Of a stretch of 64,000 bases of DNA, positions 40,703-49,891 are shown piece by piece. The DNA comes from Scrofimicrobium sp. R131 (GTDB lineage: Bacteria > Actinomycetota > Actinomycetes > Actinomycetales > Actinomycetaceae). The notes under the pieces were generated by a model. That model was not told the origin of the DNA. It saw only the letters and a list, made by a program, of their open reading frames with translations, and made no database searches. The DNA lies in contig NZ_CP138335.1 in assembly GCF_040256745.1 (NCBI RefSeq), positions 930,001-994,000 on the forward strand, read 5' to 3'. A program made the translations under genes and the position numbers. Numbering within the stretch: position 1 is the stretch's first letter; each line of letters starts with the position of its first letter.

Positions 40703-42258
40703 TAGTCTTCCGCAACGATGTTGGCCACGTAGAAGGGTTCGGCGTTCTTATCGGCCGAGAAACCAGTCACTCCGGCCCGGGCAATCCGGATCTGCGGGGC
40801 CTGGAACAGCCAGGCCGACGGTGCTTCGTGAGCAATGATCTCGGAAAGCTCGTGAATCAGCTCAACCTGCTCTTCCGGGGTGGACGCCTCGTCCGAAGCT
40901 TCCTTCAGTTCCTGGACCTTTGGGTTGTCGTACTGCCAGTAGAAGTCCGGGTTGGCGTACCAGAGCACGTCGCGCGGATTGTTGTGATCCATCAGCGTGG
41001 TCTGGTAGTCCTTGTCGGTGTAAACCTGCTGGTACCAGACAGAGTCGTCCACCGGACGCGGCGTTACCGTCACCCCAATGTCAGCCAGGTTCGACTTGAT
41101 CTGCTGAACGATGATTTCCTGCGATGAACCGGCCACGTAGGTCAGGTCCAGGTTGAGGTCCTTCACCCCGGCGTCGGCCAGCAGCTGCTTGGCTTCTTCC
41201 GGGTTGTAGGCGTGAATCTCGGTGAAGGAGGCGTCGTACCACGGTTCAGAGACCGGCGGCATCGACCCGAGCGTCACCCCGTAGTCGCCCCAAACCGCTT
41301 CCAGGATGGCATCTCGGTCAATCGCCTTGTACAGGGCCTGGCGAACGCGTTCGTCGTCGAAGGGAGCCACCTTGTTGTTGAACGTCCACACCCACTTCTT
41401 GATTGAGTTACCCTCGGTCACCTGGAAGGCCGGATTGTCGGTGAAGGAGGCCAACTGATCGGGGCTTTCCTGCTGCAGCACCAGGTCGATGGCTCCGGTC
41501 TTCAGGGCGTTGTTCATGGCGGTCTCATCCTGGAAGAACTGGAAGGTGACGCCCGGGTTTTTGGCCGGCTCGCCCCAGTAATCGTCGTTGCGCTCCAGCG
41601 TGAGGTGGTCGCCCTGGACCCATTCGACGAGGCGGTAGGGCCCGGTGCCATTGTCGGAGGTGTTTTCCTTATCCCCATCCTTGACGATGGTGACGGAGGC
41701 CAGGAAGAACGGCAGCGAGGCCGAGCGGTGGTCCAGTTCCAGGACGACCGTCTGGTCATCCGGGGTCTCGATGTTCTTGATTACCCGCAGGTCCGAGGCG
41801 CGGGCCGACTTGGATTCGGGCGAGATTGCTTCCGAGATGGACCAGGCCGCATCGGCGGAGGTCAGCGGGGTGCCGTCGTGGAAGTTGACCCCGGGCACCA
41901 GGTGGAAGGTGTAGGTCAGGCCGTCGTCCGAGACGTCGTAGGACTGGGCCAGGGTGTTGATGACCTCACCGCTGTCGCTAATGGAGGTCAGACCTTCGTA
42001 GACGTTCCGGGTGGTGGTTTCCGAGATTCCGGAGGAGCCGCCCACGTTGCGTTCGAAACTGGTCGGCTCGTTCGTGGTGCCGATCAGAATCTCAGCGGAA
42101 GAGGCCTCGGCGGTTCCCGACTGGCCCGACTGATCGGACTGGCTGGGAGACGATCCGCCACCACAGGCCGACAGCATCAGGGCGGCGCTCATCGCGAGCG
42201 CTCCCAAACCGAGGCGGTGAAAACCCTTCCAGCCGACACTGATGCGACGTGATCCCAT
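40702..42258 (-). CDS. Extracellular solute-binding lipoprotein, SBP_bac_5 family
   Basis: A 518-residue lipoprotein with signal peptide and lipobox LMLSACGGG (Cys at about residue 30), a Ser/Gln-rich linker, and the family-5 fold: VYEGLTSISDSGEVINTLAQ, YTFHLVPGVNFHDGTPLTSAD (substrate-lobe signature) and RQALYKAIDRDAI near the middle. Ligands in the family include di- and oligopeptides, nickel, heme and opines; the ligand here is unknown. The ATG at 42258 follows AAAGGAC. It is the first gene of the minus-strand importer operon. An in-frame extension of 62 codons upstream has no start signal. Confidence 0.92.
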   Translation of the reverse strand: MGSRRISVGWKGFHRLGLGALAMSAALMLSACGGGSSPSQSDQSGQSGTAEASSAEILIGTTNEPTSFERNVGGSSGISETTTRNVYEGLTSISDSGEVINTLAQSYDVSDDGLTYTFHLVPGVNFHDGTPLTSADAAWSISEAISPESKSARASDLRVIKNIETPDDQTVVLELDHRSASLPFFLASVTIVKDGDKENTSDNGTGPYRLVEWVQGDHLTLERNDDYWGEPAKNPGVTFQFFQDETAMNNALKTGAIDLVLQQESPDQLASFTDNPAFQVTEGNSIKKWVWTFNNKVAPFDDERVRQALYKAIDRDAILEAVWGDYGVTLGSMPPVSEPWYDASFTEIHAYNPEEAKQLLADAGVKDLNLDLTYVAGSSQEIIVQQIKSNLADIGVTVTPRPVDDSVWYQQVYTDKDYQTTLMDHNNPRDVLWYANPDFYWQYDNPKVQELKEASDEASTPEEQVELIHELSEIIAHEAPSAWLFQAPQIRIARAGVTGFSADKNAEPFYVANIVAED

Positions 42259-42843
42259 GTGAGTCCTTTCATCCAGGCTGTGCGGCGGGCGGGTGCGCCC
42301 AATTACCCATGGAGCTGACGAACTATGCGCTCGTCGAACATTTTTCAAAGCACAGTCTTTTGAAAATTGTGCGGGTCTGTTGAAGGATCTGCAAGTTCCG
42401 CCCGGCCTGCAAGATGGGTAGAAGGTCCTGTCGGTGCTGGCCATCAGGCCTCCGCGAAGCGTGAGAGGTCAGTTTCACAAAATCGCGTCCCCTTCGTTGC
42501 AGCGAAGCCTCAAAGTCGCCCAGGTCCAGGTACCAGTCAGGACGATCGATAGGCCGAGAAGCCGCGGGGGATGGGCGAAAGTATCGGCCTCGGGTATTTC
42601 GCCAGGCGCTGACAAACGGGCGGGCGGAAGAATCCTCCAACTGGCCGATCGGTCAGCTCATTTTCTGGTTCCGATCGGCGGTTCCATCCGCTCCTCGAGG
42701 TGATTGGCCAGACTTGCGCTAAAGTTTTGCCTACCGAAGAATGAGAGATTCAGGTGCTGGTAGCAACCAAGGTCGACCGCGTCCTTCAGGGCTGCCGGCG
42801 GTGCCCGTCAACCGCGGGTACGAAGAGATTGTCGAGCTAACCG
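42259..42843. promoter_or_regulatory. 585-bp divergent control region between two peptide importers
   Basis: No convincing gene is seen. On the minus strand TTGAAA (42364-42359 region is excluded; best copy 42347-42342) with TAGTTC (42324-42319) at 17-bp spacing is a fair promoter for the binding-protein gene. A near-perfect inverted repeat, TTTTCAAAG (42342-42350) with CTTTTGAAAA (42357-42366), overlaps its -35. Nested with it, GCACA (42350-42354) and TGTGC (42368-42372) form another inverted repeat. No clear promoter was found for the plus-strand permease gene, which also has a weak ribosome site. Confidence 0.5.
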
Positions 42844-43827
42844 ATGTCAAGATTCTTACTGCGCAGGTTCCTGAACTATTTGGTCCTGCTGTTCGTGGCC
42901 GTGTCCCTGGCCTACATGCTGGCCGGGACCAGCATGAACCCAATTTCTGTTTTTGACCGCACCAATCCGAATCTGGATATTGCTGCGATTGAGCGGATGT
43001 TGACCGAGTTCAACCTGAACAAAGATGTTCCGTTGCTGGAGCGGTATTGGAACTGGCTTCAGGGGGTTGTCACCAGTTGGGATTGGGGTCGAACTCCGCA
43101 GGGCGGCTACGTCAACGAGATTCTGTCGGTGCGAATCTGGGTTTCGGTCCGCCTAATCACTATCGGCTCCTTTATCGGCATCATCGGCGGCGTCGCCCTC
43201 GGGGCCTGGTCTGCCACCAAGCATCACAAGCTGGCTGACCACGTGGTCACCCTGATCTCCCTGATCATCATCTCCACCCCGGTCATCGTTCTGGCCACCC
43301 TGCTGCAGATTGGGGCGATCCAGTTCAACAACATAACGGGAACTAACTTCTTTGAGTTCATGGGGGAGACCGGCACCATCGGGTCCTATCCGGGGGCCGA
43401 TTTGGTGAACCGACTCCAGCACCTGCTGCTGCCGACCATCTCCATGTCTCTGGGTGGCATCGCCACCTACTCGCGCTACCAGCGCAACCTGATGCTGGAC
43501 ACCCTGGGGGCCGACTACGTTCGCACCGCCCGGGCCAAGGGGCTGCGCAAGGGCACTGCCGTCCGGCGCCACGCACTGCGGACCGCGCTGGTGCCGATGG
43601 CCACCTACTTCGCATTCGTTATTGCCGGGCTCTTTACCGGGGCGACCATTACCGAGCGGGTTTACGCCTGGCACGGGATGGGCGACTATTCGATCACGTC
43701 GATTACCGGCCAGGACATCAACGGCACCGTGGCGGTGGTCGCCTTCTCGGCCGCCTGTACGTTCGCGGGTCTGATGCTGGCAGACATATTCACCGTGGTG
43801 GTCGACCCGCGGGTACGCGTGAGCTAG
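42844..43827 (+). CDS. Peptide-type ABC transporter permease (OppB-like)
   Basis: A 327-residue permease: N-terminal helix LNYLVLLFVAVSLAYMLAG, the loop MLTEFNLNKDVPLLERYWNW typical of OppB, and the coupling loop RTARAKGLRKGTAVRRHALR (residues about 223-242), followed by IAGLFTGATITERVYAWHGMG. Six hydrophobic segments. The ATG at 42844 has only a poor GAG-type ribosome site, so translation may be inefficient. First gene of the plus-strand importer operon. Confidence 0.9.
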   Translation: MSRFLLRRFLNYLVLLFVAVSLAYMLAGTSMNPISVFDRTNPNLDIAAIERMLTEFNLNKDVPLLERYWNWLQGVVTSWDWGRTPQGGYVNEILSVRIWVSVRLITIGSFIGIIGGVALGAWSATKHHKLADHVVTLISLIIISTPVIVLATLLQIGAIQFNNITGTNFFEFMGETGTIGSYPGADLVNRLQHLLLPTISMSLGGIATYSRYQRNLMLDTLGADYVRTARAKGLRKGTAVRRHALRTALVPMATYFAFVIAGLFTGATITERVYAWHGMGDYSITSITGQDINGTVAVVAFSAACTFAGLMLADIFTVVVDPRVRVS

Positions 43828-43840
43828 GGAGCAAACAGAC

Positions 43841-44950
43841 GTGAGCGAAAAAGATTTGAACGAGTTTGACTCCGAGGGCCGTGACGAGGGCCTGGACCCG
43901 ATTGAGCGCGAACTGGCGGGCCTGGACACCCAGGCCGGTCCCGATCCGGCGGGCCGCCTCGGCCTGGACCCGGACCGGCTCACCTCACCCGGCCCCGACC
44001 CGGATCAGGGTCAGCCGGTGGCGGTGGCCGTGATGGAGGCTGACCGGGCGGTGGCCGATCTGGAAGCGGTCAAGCCTAACGGTAAGCCGCTAACCCGGTC
44101 CCAACTGATTCTGCGCCGGTTCTTCCGCTCAAAAACCGCGGTTTTTGGGTTAGTGGGAATCTTCCTGATTATCCTGTTTGCCATCTTTGGCTCGTATCTG
44201 ACCCCGTGGGATTTCCGCGACGTCGACAACTCTGCCTTCCTGCAGCCACCCTCGGCCGACCACTGGTTCGGCACCTCGCAAACGGGGCGCGACCTGTATG
44301 CCCTCACCGTGGCGGGCCTGCAAAAATCCCTGGTGATCGGTTTTGCCGTTGCCGCCATTCAGACTACGGTGGCCGCGCTGATCGGTTCGGCAGCCGCCTA
44401 CTTCGGCAAGGCAGTTGACCGGGTCATCCTGTGGGTAATTGACCTGCTGCTGGTGATCCCCTCGTTCCTGCTGATCGCGGTTATCACCCAGCGGCTCAGC
44501 GGGCAGTCCGCCTCGACCTTTATGCTCATCTTCCTGCTGGCGGCGTTCGGCTGGATGCTGACCGCCCGCGTGGTTCGGTCCATGACGCTGTCGGTGGCCT
44601 CGCTGGACTACGTTCGCGCCGCCCGGTACATGTCCGTGCCGTCCTGGTCGATTATCACCAAGCACGTGCTGCCGAATGTGTCGTCCTACCTGATCATCGA
44701 CTTCACCCTCGGCGTGGTCACCGCCGTGATGATGGAGACGTTCCTTTCCTACTTCGGCTTCGGCGTGCAGCCGCCTGAGACTTCGCTCGGCGTGCTGCTG
44801 GCGGAAGGGCAAAAGCTGGCTACCGCCTTCCCCTGGACCTTCCTGGCTCCGGCCACCATCCTGGTCCTCATGCTGATTTGCATCAACTTTGTGGGTGACG
44901 GCCTGCGCGACGCGATCGATCCCACTTCTAAGTCTGGAGGCGAGCTGTGA
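43841..44950 (+). CDS. Peptide-type ABC transporter permease (OppC-like) with long acidic N-terminus
   Basis: A 369-residue permease. Residues 1-85 are a hydrophilic, Asp/Glu/Pro-rich extension that ordinary OppC proteins lack. Next come the OppC_N helix (TAVFGLVGIFLIILFAIFGS) and DHWFGTSQTGRDLYALTVAG, then the coupling loop RAARYMSVPSWSIITKHVLP. The C-terminus ends in a cytoplasmic tail after FVGDGLRDAIDP. The GTG start is preceded by GGGAG about 10 bases upstream. Overlaps the ATPase gene start by 4 bp. Confidence 0.9.
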   Translation: MSEKDLNEFDSEGRDEGLDPIERELAGLDTQAGPDPAGRLGLDPDRLTSPGPDPDQGQPVAVAVMEADRAVADLEAVKPNGKPLTRSQLILRRFFRSKTAVFGLVGIFLIILFAIFGSYLTPWDFRDVDNSAFLQPPSADHWFGTSQTGRDLYALTVAGLQKSLVIGFAVAAIQTTVAALIGSAAAYFGKAVDRVILWVIDLLLVIPSFLLIAVITQRLSGQSASTFMLIFLLAAFGWMLTARVVRSMTLSVASLDYVRAARYMSVPSWSIITKHVLPNVSSYLIIDFTLGVVTAVMMETFLSYFGFGVQPPETSLGVLLAEGQKLATAFPWTFLAPATILVLMLICINFVGDGLRDAIDPTSKSGGEL

Positions 44951-47091
44951 GCCGCAAGAAGCAGATTAAATTCGAAGACGCTGCGCAACCGGATCCCGAG
45001 TTCGCCGGGCCGGTGCTGGAGGTCAGCGACCTGCACGTCACCTTCCCCTCCGAAGATGGGGCGGTGCACGCGGTCCGCGGGCTGAACTTCTCGGTCAAAA
45101 AGGGTGAAGTGCTCGGGATCGTGGGGGAGTCCGGCTCGGGCAAGTCCGTCACCTCCATGGCCGTGATGGGCCTGCTGGATGAGCAGGCCAAAGTTGAAGG
45201 CTCGATCAAGCTGTACGGGACCGAGATCCTGGGGCGCTCCGACGCCTACCTGTCCCAGATTCGGGGCAAGACGTTGGCCATGGTGTTCCAGGACCCGCTC
45301 TCGGCCCTGACCCCGGTCTACTCGATCGGTACCCAGCTGATTGAGGCCTTGCAGATCCATCAAAACCTGTCCAAGGACGCGGCTGAAAAGCGCGCCATCG
45401 AACTGCTAGAAATGGTGGGGATCCCGAACCCGACCATTCGGATCAAGGCTTTCCCGCACGAGTTCTCCGGGGGGATGCGCCAGCGGGTCATGATTGCGAT
45501 GGCAATTGCCAACGATCCCGACCTGATTATCTGTGACGAGCCGACTACCGCCCTGGACGTGACCATTCAAGCCCAGATTTTGGAGCTGTTGAAGACCGCT
45601 CAGCGAGAAACCGGCGCGGCCGTGATCATGATTACTCACGACCTGGGTGTGATTGCCGACATGGCCGACACCGTGCAGGTGATGTACGCCGGACGGATCG
45701 TGGAGTCGGGCACGGTGGAGGATATTTTCTACGCTCCGCAGATGCCCTACACGATCGGCCTGCTGGGGGCCCTGCCCCGCCCGGATGAGAAGTCCGACCT
45801 GGCCCTGGCCACCCTGGAGGGCAACCCGCCGTCCATGCTGGTCGAACCCACCGGTTGTCCGTTTGCTCCGCGTTGCCCGATGGCCAGTGCCGAGTGTTTG
45901 AACGGCGAGCCAACCCTGCAGGTGGCTGCCTCAGCCGAGGGTGGCGGGGCCGAACTGCAACATCAGGCCGCGTGCATCAAGGCGAAGCAGATCTGGGACC
46001 AGAAGATGAGCTACTTGGACATCTTCCCGGTTCCGCGCCACATTGACCGGGGAGCCGGCCGGCGCGATCGGGAGGGCCGAGAGACCATTTTGGAGATCGA
46101 GGGCCTGAAGAAGACCTTCCCCCTGACCAAGGGCGCCATCTTTAAGCGCCGCGTGGGGACCGTCCATGCCATTGACGGGATCGACCTGGAGATCAAGGCG
46201 GGGGAGACCCTGGGTCTGGTGGGCGAATCCGGCTGCGGTAAGACCACCACCCTGCTGGAAATCCTAGATTTGAAGACCCCTGAAGAGGGTCGGATCGTGG
46301 TTCTGGGCCAAGACAGCGGCGCGGTCGGCCAGAGCGGCCGAAAGGAGATCCGGAAAAACCTGCAGGTGGTCTTCCAGGATCCGATGGCGGCGATCGACCC
46401 GCGGATGCCAATCTCGCAGATTCTGGCCGAGCCGATGCAATACAACGGGTACTCGCGGACCCAGATTCGTGAGCGGACCGCGGAGCTGATGGAGCTGGTT
46501 GGGCTTGAGCCCGCCCACCTGAACCGCTATCCGCGGCACTTCTCCGGCGGCCAACGCCAGCGGATCGGAATTGCCCGGGCCCTCGCCCTGGAGCCGAAGC
46601 TGCTGGTGTTGGACGAGCCGGTTTCGGCGTTGGACGTGTCGATCCAGGCCGGGGTGATCAACCTGCTCGACGAGTTGAAGTCCAAGCTGGGCCTGTCCTA
46701 CCTGTTTGTCGCTCACGACCTGTCTGTGGTTCGCCATATTGCCGACCGGGTTGCGGTCATGTACCTGGGCAAGATCGTGGAAAAAGGCGACGTGGAAGAA
46801 GTCTTCCAGGAACCTCAGCACCCCTACACGCAGGCGCTGTTGTCGGCAATTCCCGTTCCAGATCCCATCAAGGAACGTAAGCGGGAACGGATCATCTTGG
46901 AGGGGGACCTGCCGTCCCCGGCCGATCCGCCTTCGGGCTGTCGCTTCCGGACCCGGTGCCAACTCTACAAGCTGCTGTCTGAGGGGCAGCAGCAGCGGTG
47001 CCAGAACGTGGAGCCGGAACTGGTCGCCCCGCCCCAGAGCCGGGACCTGAAGTCGGCGTGCCATTACCCGCAGAAGGTCTCCGTCTTCTAA
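44947..47091 (+). CDS. Fused double ATPase of a peptide-type ABC importer (OppD-OppF)
   Basis: A 714-residue protein with two complete ABC ATPase domains in tandem. Domain 1 (residues about 15-330): Walker [18 protein letters not shown], signature SGGMRQRVMIAMAIAN, Walker [15 protein letters not shown], then an oligopeptide-type C-terminal extension with Cys residues (GCPFAPRCPMASAEC). Domain 2 (about 380-700): Walker A VGESGCGKTTTLLEI, signature SGGQRQRIGIARAL, Walker B LLVLDEPVSALDVS, and a second Cys-containing extension (GCRFRTRCQLYK). Fusion replaces the usual heterodimer and fixes 1:1 stoichiometry. The GTG start overlaps the permease stop as GTGA. Confidence 0.95.
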   Translation: MSRKKQIKFEDAAQPDPEFAGPVLEVSDLHVTFPSEDGAVHAVRGLNFSVKKGEVLGIVGESGSGKSVTSMAVMGLLDEQAKVEGSIKLYGTEILGRSDAYLSQIRGKTLAMVFQDPLSALTPVYSIGTQLIEALQIHQNLSKDAAEKRAIELLEMVGIPNPTIRIKAFPHEFSGGMRQRVMIAMAIANDPDLIICDEPTTALDVTIQAQILELLKTAQRETGAAVIMITHDLGVIADMADTVQVMYAGRIVESGTVEDIFYAPQMPYTIGLLGALPRPDEKSDLALATLEGNPPSMLVEPTGCPFAPRCPMASAECLNGEPTLQVAASAEGGGAELQHQAACIKAKQIWDQKMSYLDIFPVPRHIDRGAGRRDREGRETILEIEGLKKTFPLTKGAIFKRRVGTVHAIDGIDLEIKAGETLGLVGESGCGKTTTLLEILDLKTPEEGRIVVLGQDSGAVGQSGRKEIRKNLQVVFQDPMAAIDPRMPISQILAEPMQYNGYSRTQIRERTAELMELVGLEPAHLNRYPRHFSGGQRQRIGIARALALEPKLLVLDEPVSALDVSIQAGVINLLDELKSKLGLSYLFVAHDLSVVRHIADRVAVMYLGKIVEKGDVEEVFQEPQHPYTQALLSAIPVPDPIKERKRERIILEGDLPSPADPPSGCRFRTRCQLYKLLSEGQQQRCQNVEPELVAPPQSRDLKSACHYPQKVSVF

Positions 47092-47100
47092 CCCGGTAGC

Positions 47101-47116
47101 TGTGACGATAGTCACA
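47101..47116. promoter_or_regulatory. Perfect CRP/GlxR-type palindrome TGTGA-N6-TCACA
   Basis: TGTGACGATAGTCACA fits the CRP-family consensus TGTGA-N6-TCACA exactly, with complementary extension to TGTGAC/GTCACA. It lies 10 bases after the double-ATPase stop and 204 bases before the binding-protein ATG. Actinobacterial cAMP-binding regulators (GlxR, mycobacterial CRP) use this consensus, so carbon-status control of the binding-protein gene is likely. Confidence 0.7.
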
Positions 47117-47320
47117 GGGAAAGTAACGGCTTGGCGGCAATTTTGAGATTATTTCGGACTGGATCTGGTCGCCAGATCGCATTCCGATAAGCTGCCTTTG
47201 TCCCGTGTTCGAAGTTTATCGCCGGAGCGGCAGACCAATTGTCTGGCCGCCCGCAATTCGACACCGGCCCAGTCCGTGCAACAACACGAAAATATCAATA
47301 GCAATCTGAGGGAGAAATCC

Positions 47321-49033
47321 ATGAAACGCACTACCAGTGCATTCCTGGCGATCGCCGCAGTTGGAGCCCTGACTCTGTCAGCCTGCTCCTCTGGGGGAAG
47401 CCAGTCCGGGGCCGCCTCTGGCGGAGACAAAGCGGCGGCGGATATGCCGCCCCTGAGTGACCTGAATCCGATGGATCGCGGCGAACTGGCTGATGGGGGC
47501 ACGCTGCGGCTGCCCATCTCCACATTGCCGACGAACTGGAACACCCTGAACGTCAACGGCAACAACGTTGATCAGGGTTCGACGATGGCCATGTTCCTGG
47601 AGCCGACCAACTGGATCTACGCCGAGGACGGATCCTTCGATAAGAACCCGAACTTCATCGAGGATTACAACTCGACCGATGAGGGCGGCAAGCAGGTCGT
47701 CACCCTGAACCTGAACCCCAAGGCCGTTTGGGGCGATGGCACTCCGATCACCGTGGCCGACTACCAGGCCACCGTCGCCGCCTGCAATGGCGAGCAGACC
47801 GAATTCAATTGCGCCTCCACCGACGGTTACTCCTCGGTTGAGTCCGTTGAACAGGGCAAGGACGAGTACGAAGTTGTGATCACCTTCGAATCGACCTACC
47901 CGGACTGGTCCGCTCCGTTCTCCACCGTCTGGCCTGCCGCCGGGGTGAAGGATGCCGCCACCTTCAACGACGGCTGGGACAAGTACAACAATGACTGGTT
48001 CTCCGGTCCGTTCCAGGTAGCCTCCGTGGATGATGCCCAGCAGGTCATCACCCTGGAGCGCAACCCCAACTGGTGGGGCGAGACCGCTCTGCTGGACTCG
48101 GTCACCCTGCGCGCTGCCGATCCGGCCGCGACTGCGACCGCATTTGCCAACAGCGAGTTGGACGTCCTCTCCGGGATCATCGACGGCGCTGAGTACGCTC
48201 AGGCCGCGGCCCGCTCCGACGCTGAGATCCGCCGTGCCGGTGGTCTCCAGTGGCGTCACTTCACCTTCAACGGTGAGTCCGGTGTGCTGCAGGATCCCGC
48301 GGTCCGTCTGGCCCTGACCAAGGGCATCAACCGCGAAGCCATCACCACCGCTGACCTCAGCGGGATTCCGGACATCGACCCGGCTCAGCTGATGCTGGGG
48401 AACCACTTCTTCATGCCGGGCCAGGTTGGCTACCAGGACAACTCCGCCGTTTCGGCCTACGATCCCGAGCAGGCTGGCAAGGACCTGGATGCGGCCGGCT
48501 GGACCCTGGAAGAGGGCGCCGAGTACCGCACCAAGGACGGCGAGACCCTGCAGTTCGAGTACACCATGATGCCCGACGTCTCCACCTCCAAGACTGAAGG
48601 TGAACTGCTTCAGCAGCAGATGAAGGAAATCGGCGTCAAGGTGGACATCAAGAACGTCTCCACCGCCGCCTTCTTCGACGAGTACGTCATCCCGGGTAAC
48701 TTCCAGACCGCCGCCTTCGCGTGGCAGGGCACCCCGTACCCGCTGAACAACATTGGTCAGCTCTACTCTTGCGACTCGATCGACACCGGTTCGAACTTCA
48801 CCCGCACCTGCGTGGATGAGATTGACGAGATGATCCCGAAGATCGCGGCGGAGACCGATCCGACCAAGCGCAACGAAATGGCCAACGAAGTCGACAAGAT
48901 CATCTGGGAAAACGTCATGTTCTTCCCGATCTACCGTCGTCTGGAAATGACCGCTGTGCCGACCAACCTCGCCAACTACGGCGCCTTTGGGATGGCTTCG
49001 GTCCCGGCTGAAAACATCGGTTGGATGAAGTAA
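47321..49033 (+). CDS. Extracellular solute-binding lipoprotein, SBP_bac_5 family
   Basis: A 570-residue lipoprotein with signal peptide and lipobox TLSACSSGG (Cys at about residue 23), a Gly/Ala/Ser linker, and a family-5 fold. GTLRLPISTLPTNWNTLNVN opens the mature domain, and KAVWGDGTPITVADYQATV is the substrate-lobe signature. AVRLALTKGINREAI and a C-terminal NLANYGAFGMASVPAENIG follow. Unlike the divergent system, this binding protein is the last gene of its operon, has its own 229-bp leader with a CRP-type site, and a strong terminator after it, so it can be made in excess. The ATG follows GAGGGAG. It uses notably optimal codons, consistent with high expression. Confidence 0.93.
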   Translation: MKRTTSAFLAIAAVGALTLSACSSGGSQSGAASGGDKAAADMPPLSDLNPMDRGELADGGTLRLPISTLPTNWNTLNVNGNNVDQGSTMAMFLEPTNWIYAEDGSFDKNPNFIEDYNSTDEGGKQVVTLNLNPKAVWGDGTPITVADYQATVAACNGEQTEFNCASTDGYSSVESVEQGKDEYEVVITFESTYPDWSAPFSTVWPAAGVKDAATFNDGWDKYNNDWFSGPFQVASVDDAQQVITLERNPNWWGETALLDSVTLRAADPAATATAFANSELDVLSGIIDGAEYAQAAARSDAEIRRAGGLQWRHFTFNGESGVLQDPAVRLALTKGINREAITTADLSGIPDIDPAQLMLGNHFFMPGQVGYQDNSAVSAYDPEQAGKDLDAAGWTLEEGAEYRTKDGETLQFEYTMMPDVSTSKTEGELLQQQMKEIGVKVDIKNVSTAAFFDEYVIPGNFQTAAFAWQGTPYPLNNIGQLYSCDSIDTGSNFTRTCVDEIDEMIPKIAAETDPTKRNEMANEVDKIIWENVMFFPIYRRLEMTAVPTNLANYGAFGMASVPAENIGWMK

Positions 49034-49097
49034 CACCCAACCAAATCCCGGTGTTCACGGTCGGTCCCGATAGGCACTGACCGGGACCGGAACCGGT

Positions 49098-49136
49098 GAG
49101 GGCATGAGTTCGGACCTAATCCGAGCTCATGCCCTC
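49098..49136 (+). terminator. Strong terminator after the second binding-protein gene
   Basis: A 17-bp stem (49098-49114 with 49120-49136) containing one G-U pair and a 5-base loop, 65 bases after the stop codon. A second G/C hairpin (around 49060-49096) precedes it. It probably also ends transcription from the convergent PH-domain gene. Confidence 0.8.
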
Positions 49137-49172
49137 ATCTAGTTAAGGCCGGAGGCGATCCCCGGCCTAGTC

Positions 49173-49835
49173 CTAGAACGTCAGCAGGGTCGCAATAGCC
49201 CCCACCAAAGTTAAGGCTTGCAGGCCGATGGGCACCCAGTTCCACGACACGGTGGTCTCCGGCCAGATCACCAGCGGACGCAAGTCGCCGACGGGATGCT
49301 GGCGAAGTTGCTCTTCGGCCACCTGCGACAGGTCGGGTCGGAAGACCGGTTTTTGGTGGTAGAGCCGTTCCTCTTCCAACATTCGACGCGCAACGTTGGG
49401 GCCCACCCACAGGTCCAGCTGCGGCCCCTTGGGAAACTGCAGCGCGGGGGGAGACTCCTTCAGCTCCTTGTCCAGGTTGAAGCTGGCCCGGGAGGGCACC
49501 GACGCCACGTAGATTTGCCGACTTTTCTCTCCCAGGCCCCGGACCTCGGCATACAAGCCCAAGCGAGAGGTGAAGCCGTCAATCTCCTCCCACGGCACCG
49601 CGATGGTTCGCAGCTGGTTCCGAATCAGGATCCCGTCTTCGGTGGCGATCAGCCGGGGCCACTCCCAACGCCACCACGCCCAAAAACCCACCACCAGTGC
49701 GAGGGGAAGGGCCCGGGACAGTTCGGACAGCCCGTCGGCGAAAAGCACCACCAGGACGAATGCGATGGCGCCGGCAACGGTAAAGAGGAAGGCTGCAACG
49801 GCGCCGCGGGCACGAAAAGACAGACGATAGTTCAT
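49173..49835 (-). CDS. PH-domain-like membrane protein
   Basis: A 220-residue protein with two N-terminal membrane helices (residues about 12-32 and 42-58). A bacterial PH-like beta domain follows (LIATEDGILIRNQLRTIAVP, then WEEIDGF), of the kind found in small actinobacterial membrane proteins. Then come a charged helical region and a C-terminal hydrophobic segment. TAAACT lies 7 bases upstream of the ATG and no Shine-Dalgarno is present, so it may be leaderless. Function unknown. Confidence 0.8.
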   Translation of the reverse strand: MNYRLSFRARGAVAAFLFTVAGAIAFVLVVLFADGLSELSRALPLALVVGFWAWWRWEWPRLIATEDGILIRNQLRTIAVPWEEIDGFTSRLGLYAEVRGLGEKSRQIYVASVPSRASFNLDKELKESPPALQFPKGPQLDLWVGPNVARRMLEEERLYHQKPVFRPDLSQVAEEQLRQHPVGDLRPLVIWPETTVSWNWVPIGLQALTLVGAIATLLTF

Positions 49836-49891
49836 GGGGACCAGTTTACGGTCCCGGCCGTTCTCGCCTGAGTGGCGCTAGTCTCGTCCGC

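Noticed and set aside
42467-42484. GTGA...TCAC as a possible CRP site in the importer divergent region
   Set aside because: The half-sites are separated by ten bases rather than eight between GTGA and TCAC cores, so the geometry does not fit the CRP/GlxR consensus.
42741-42956. A 71-codon plus-strand frame just before and overlapping the OppB-like gene
   Set aside because: No ribosome site, no leader-like character, and it overlaps the permease gene in another frame by more than 100 bases.
47378-49036. A 552-codon minus-strand frame opposite the second binding-protein gene
   Set aside because: The plus strand encodes a lipoprotein with signal peptide and family-5 signature; the antisense frame has no recognisable features.
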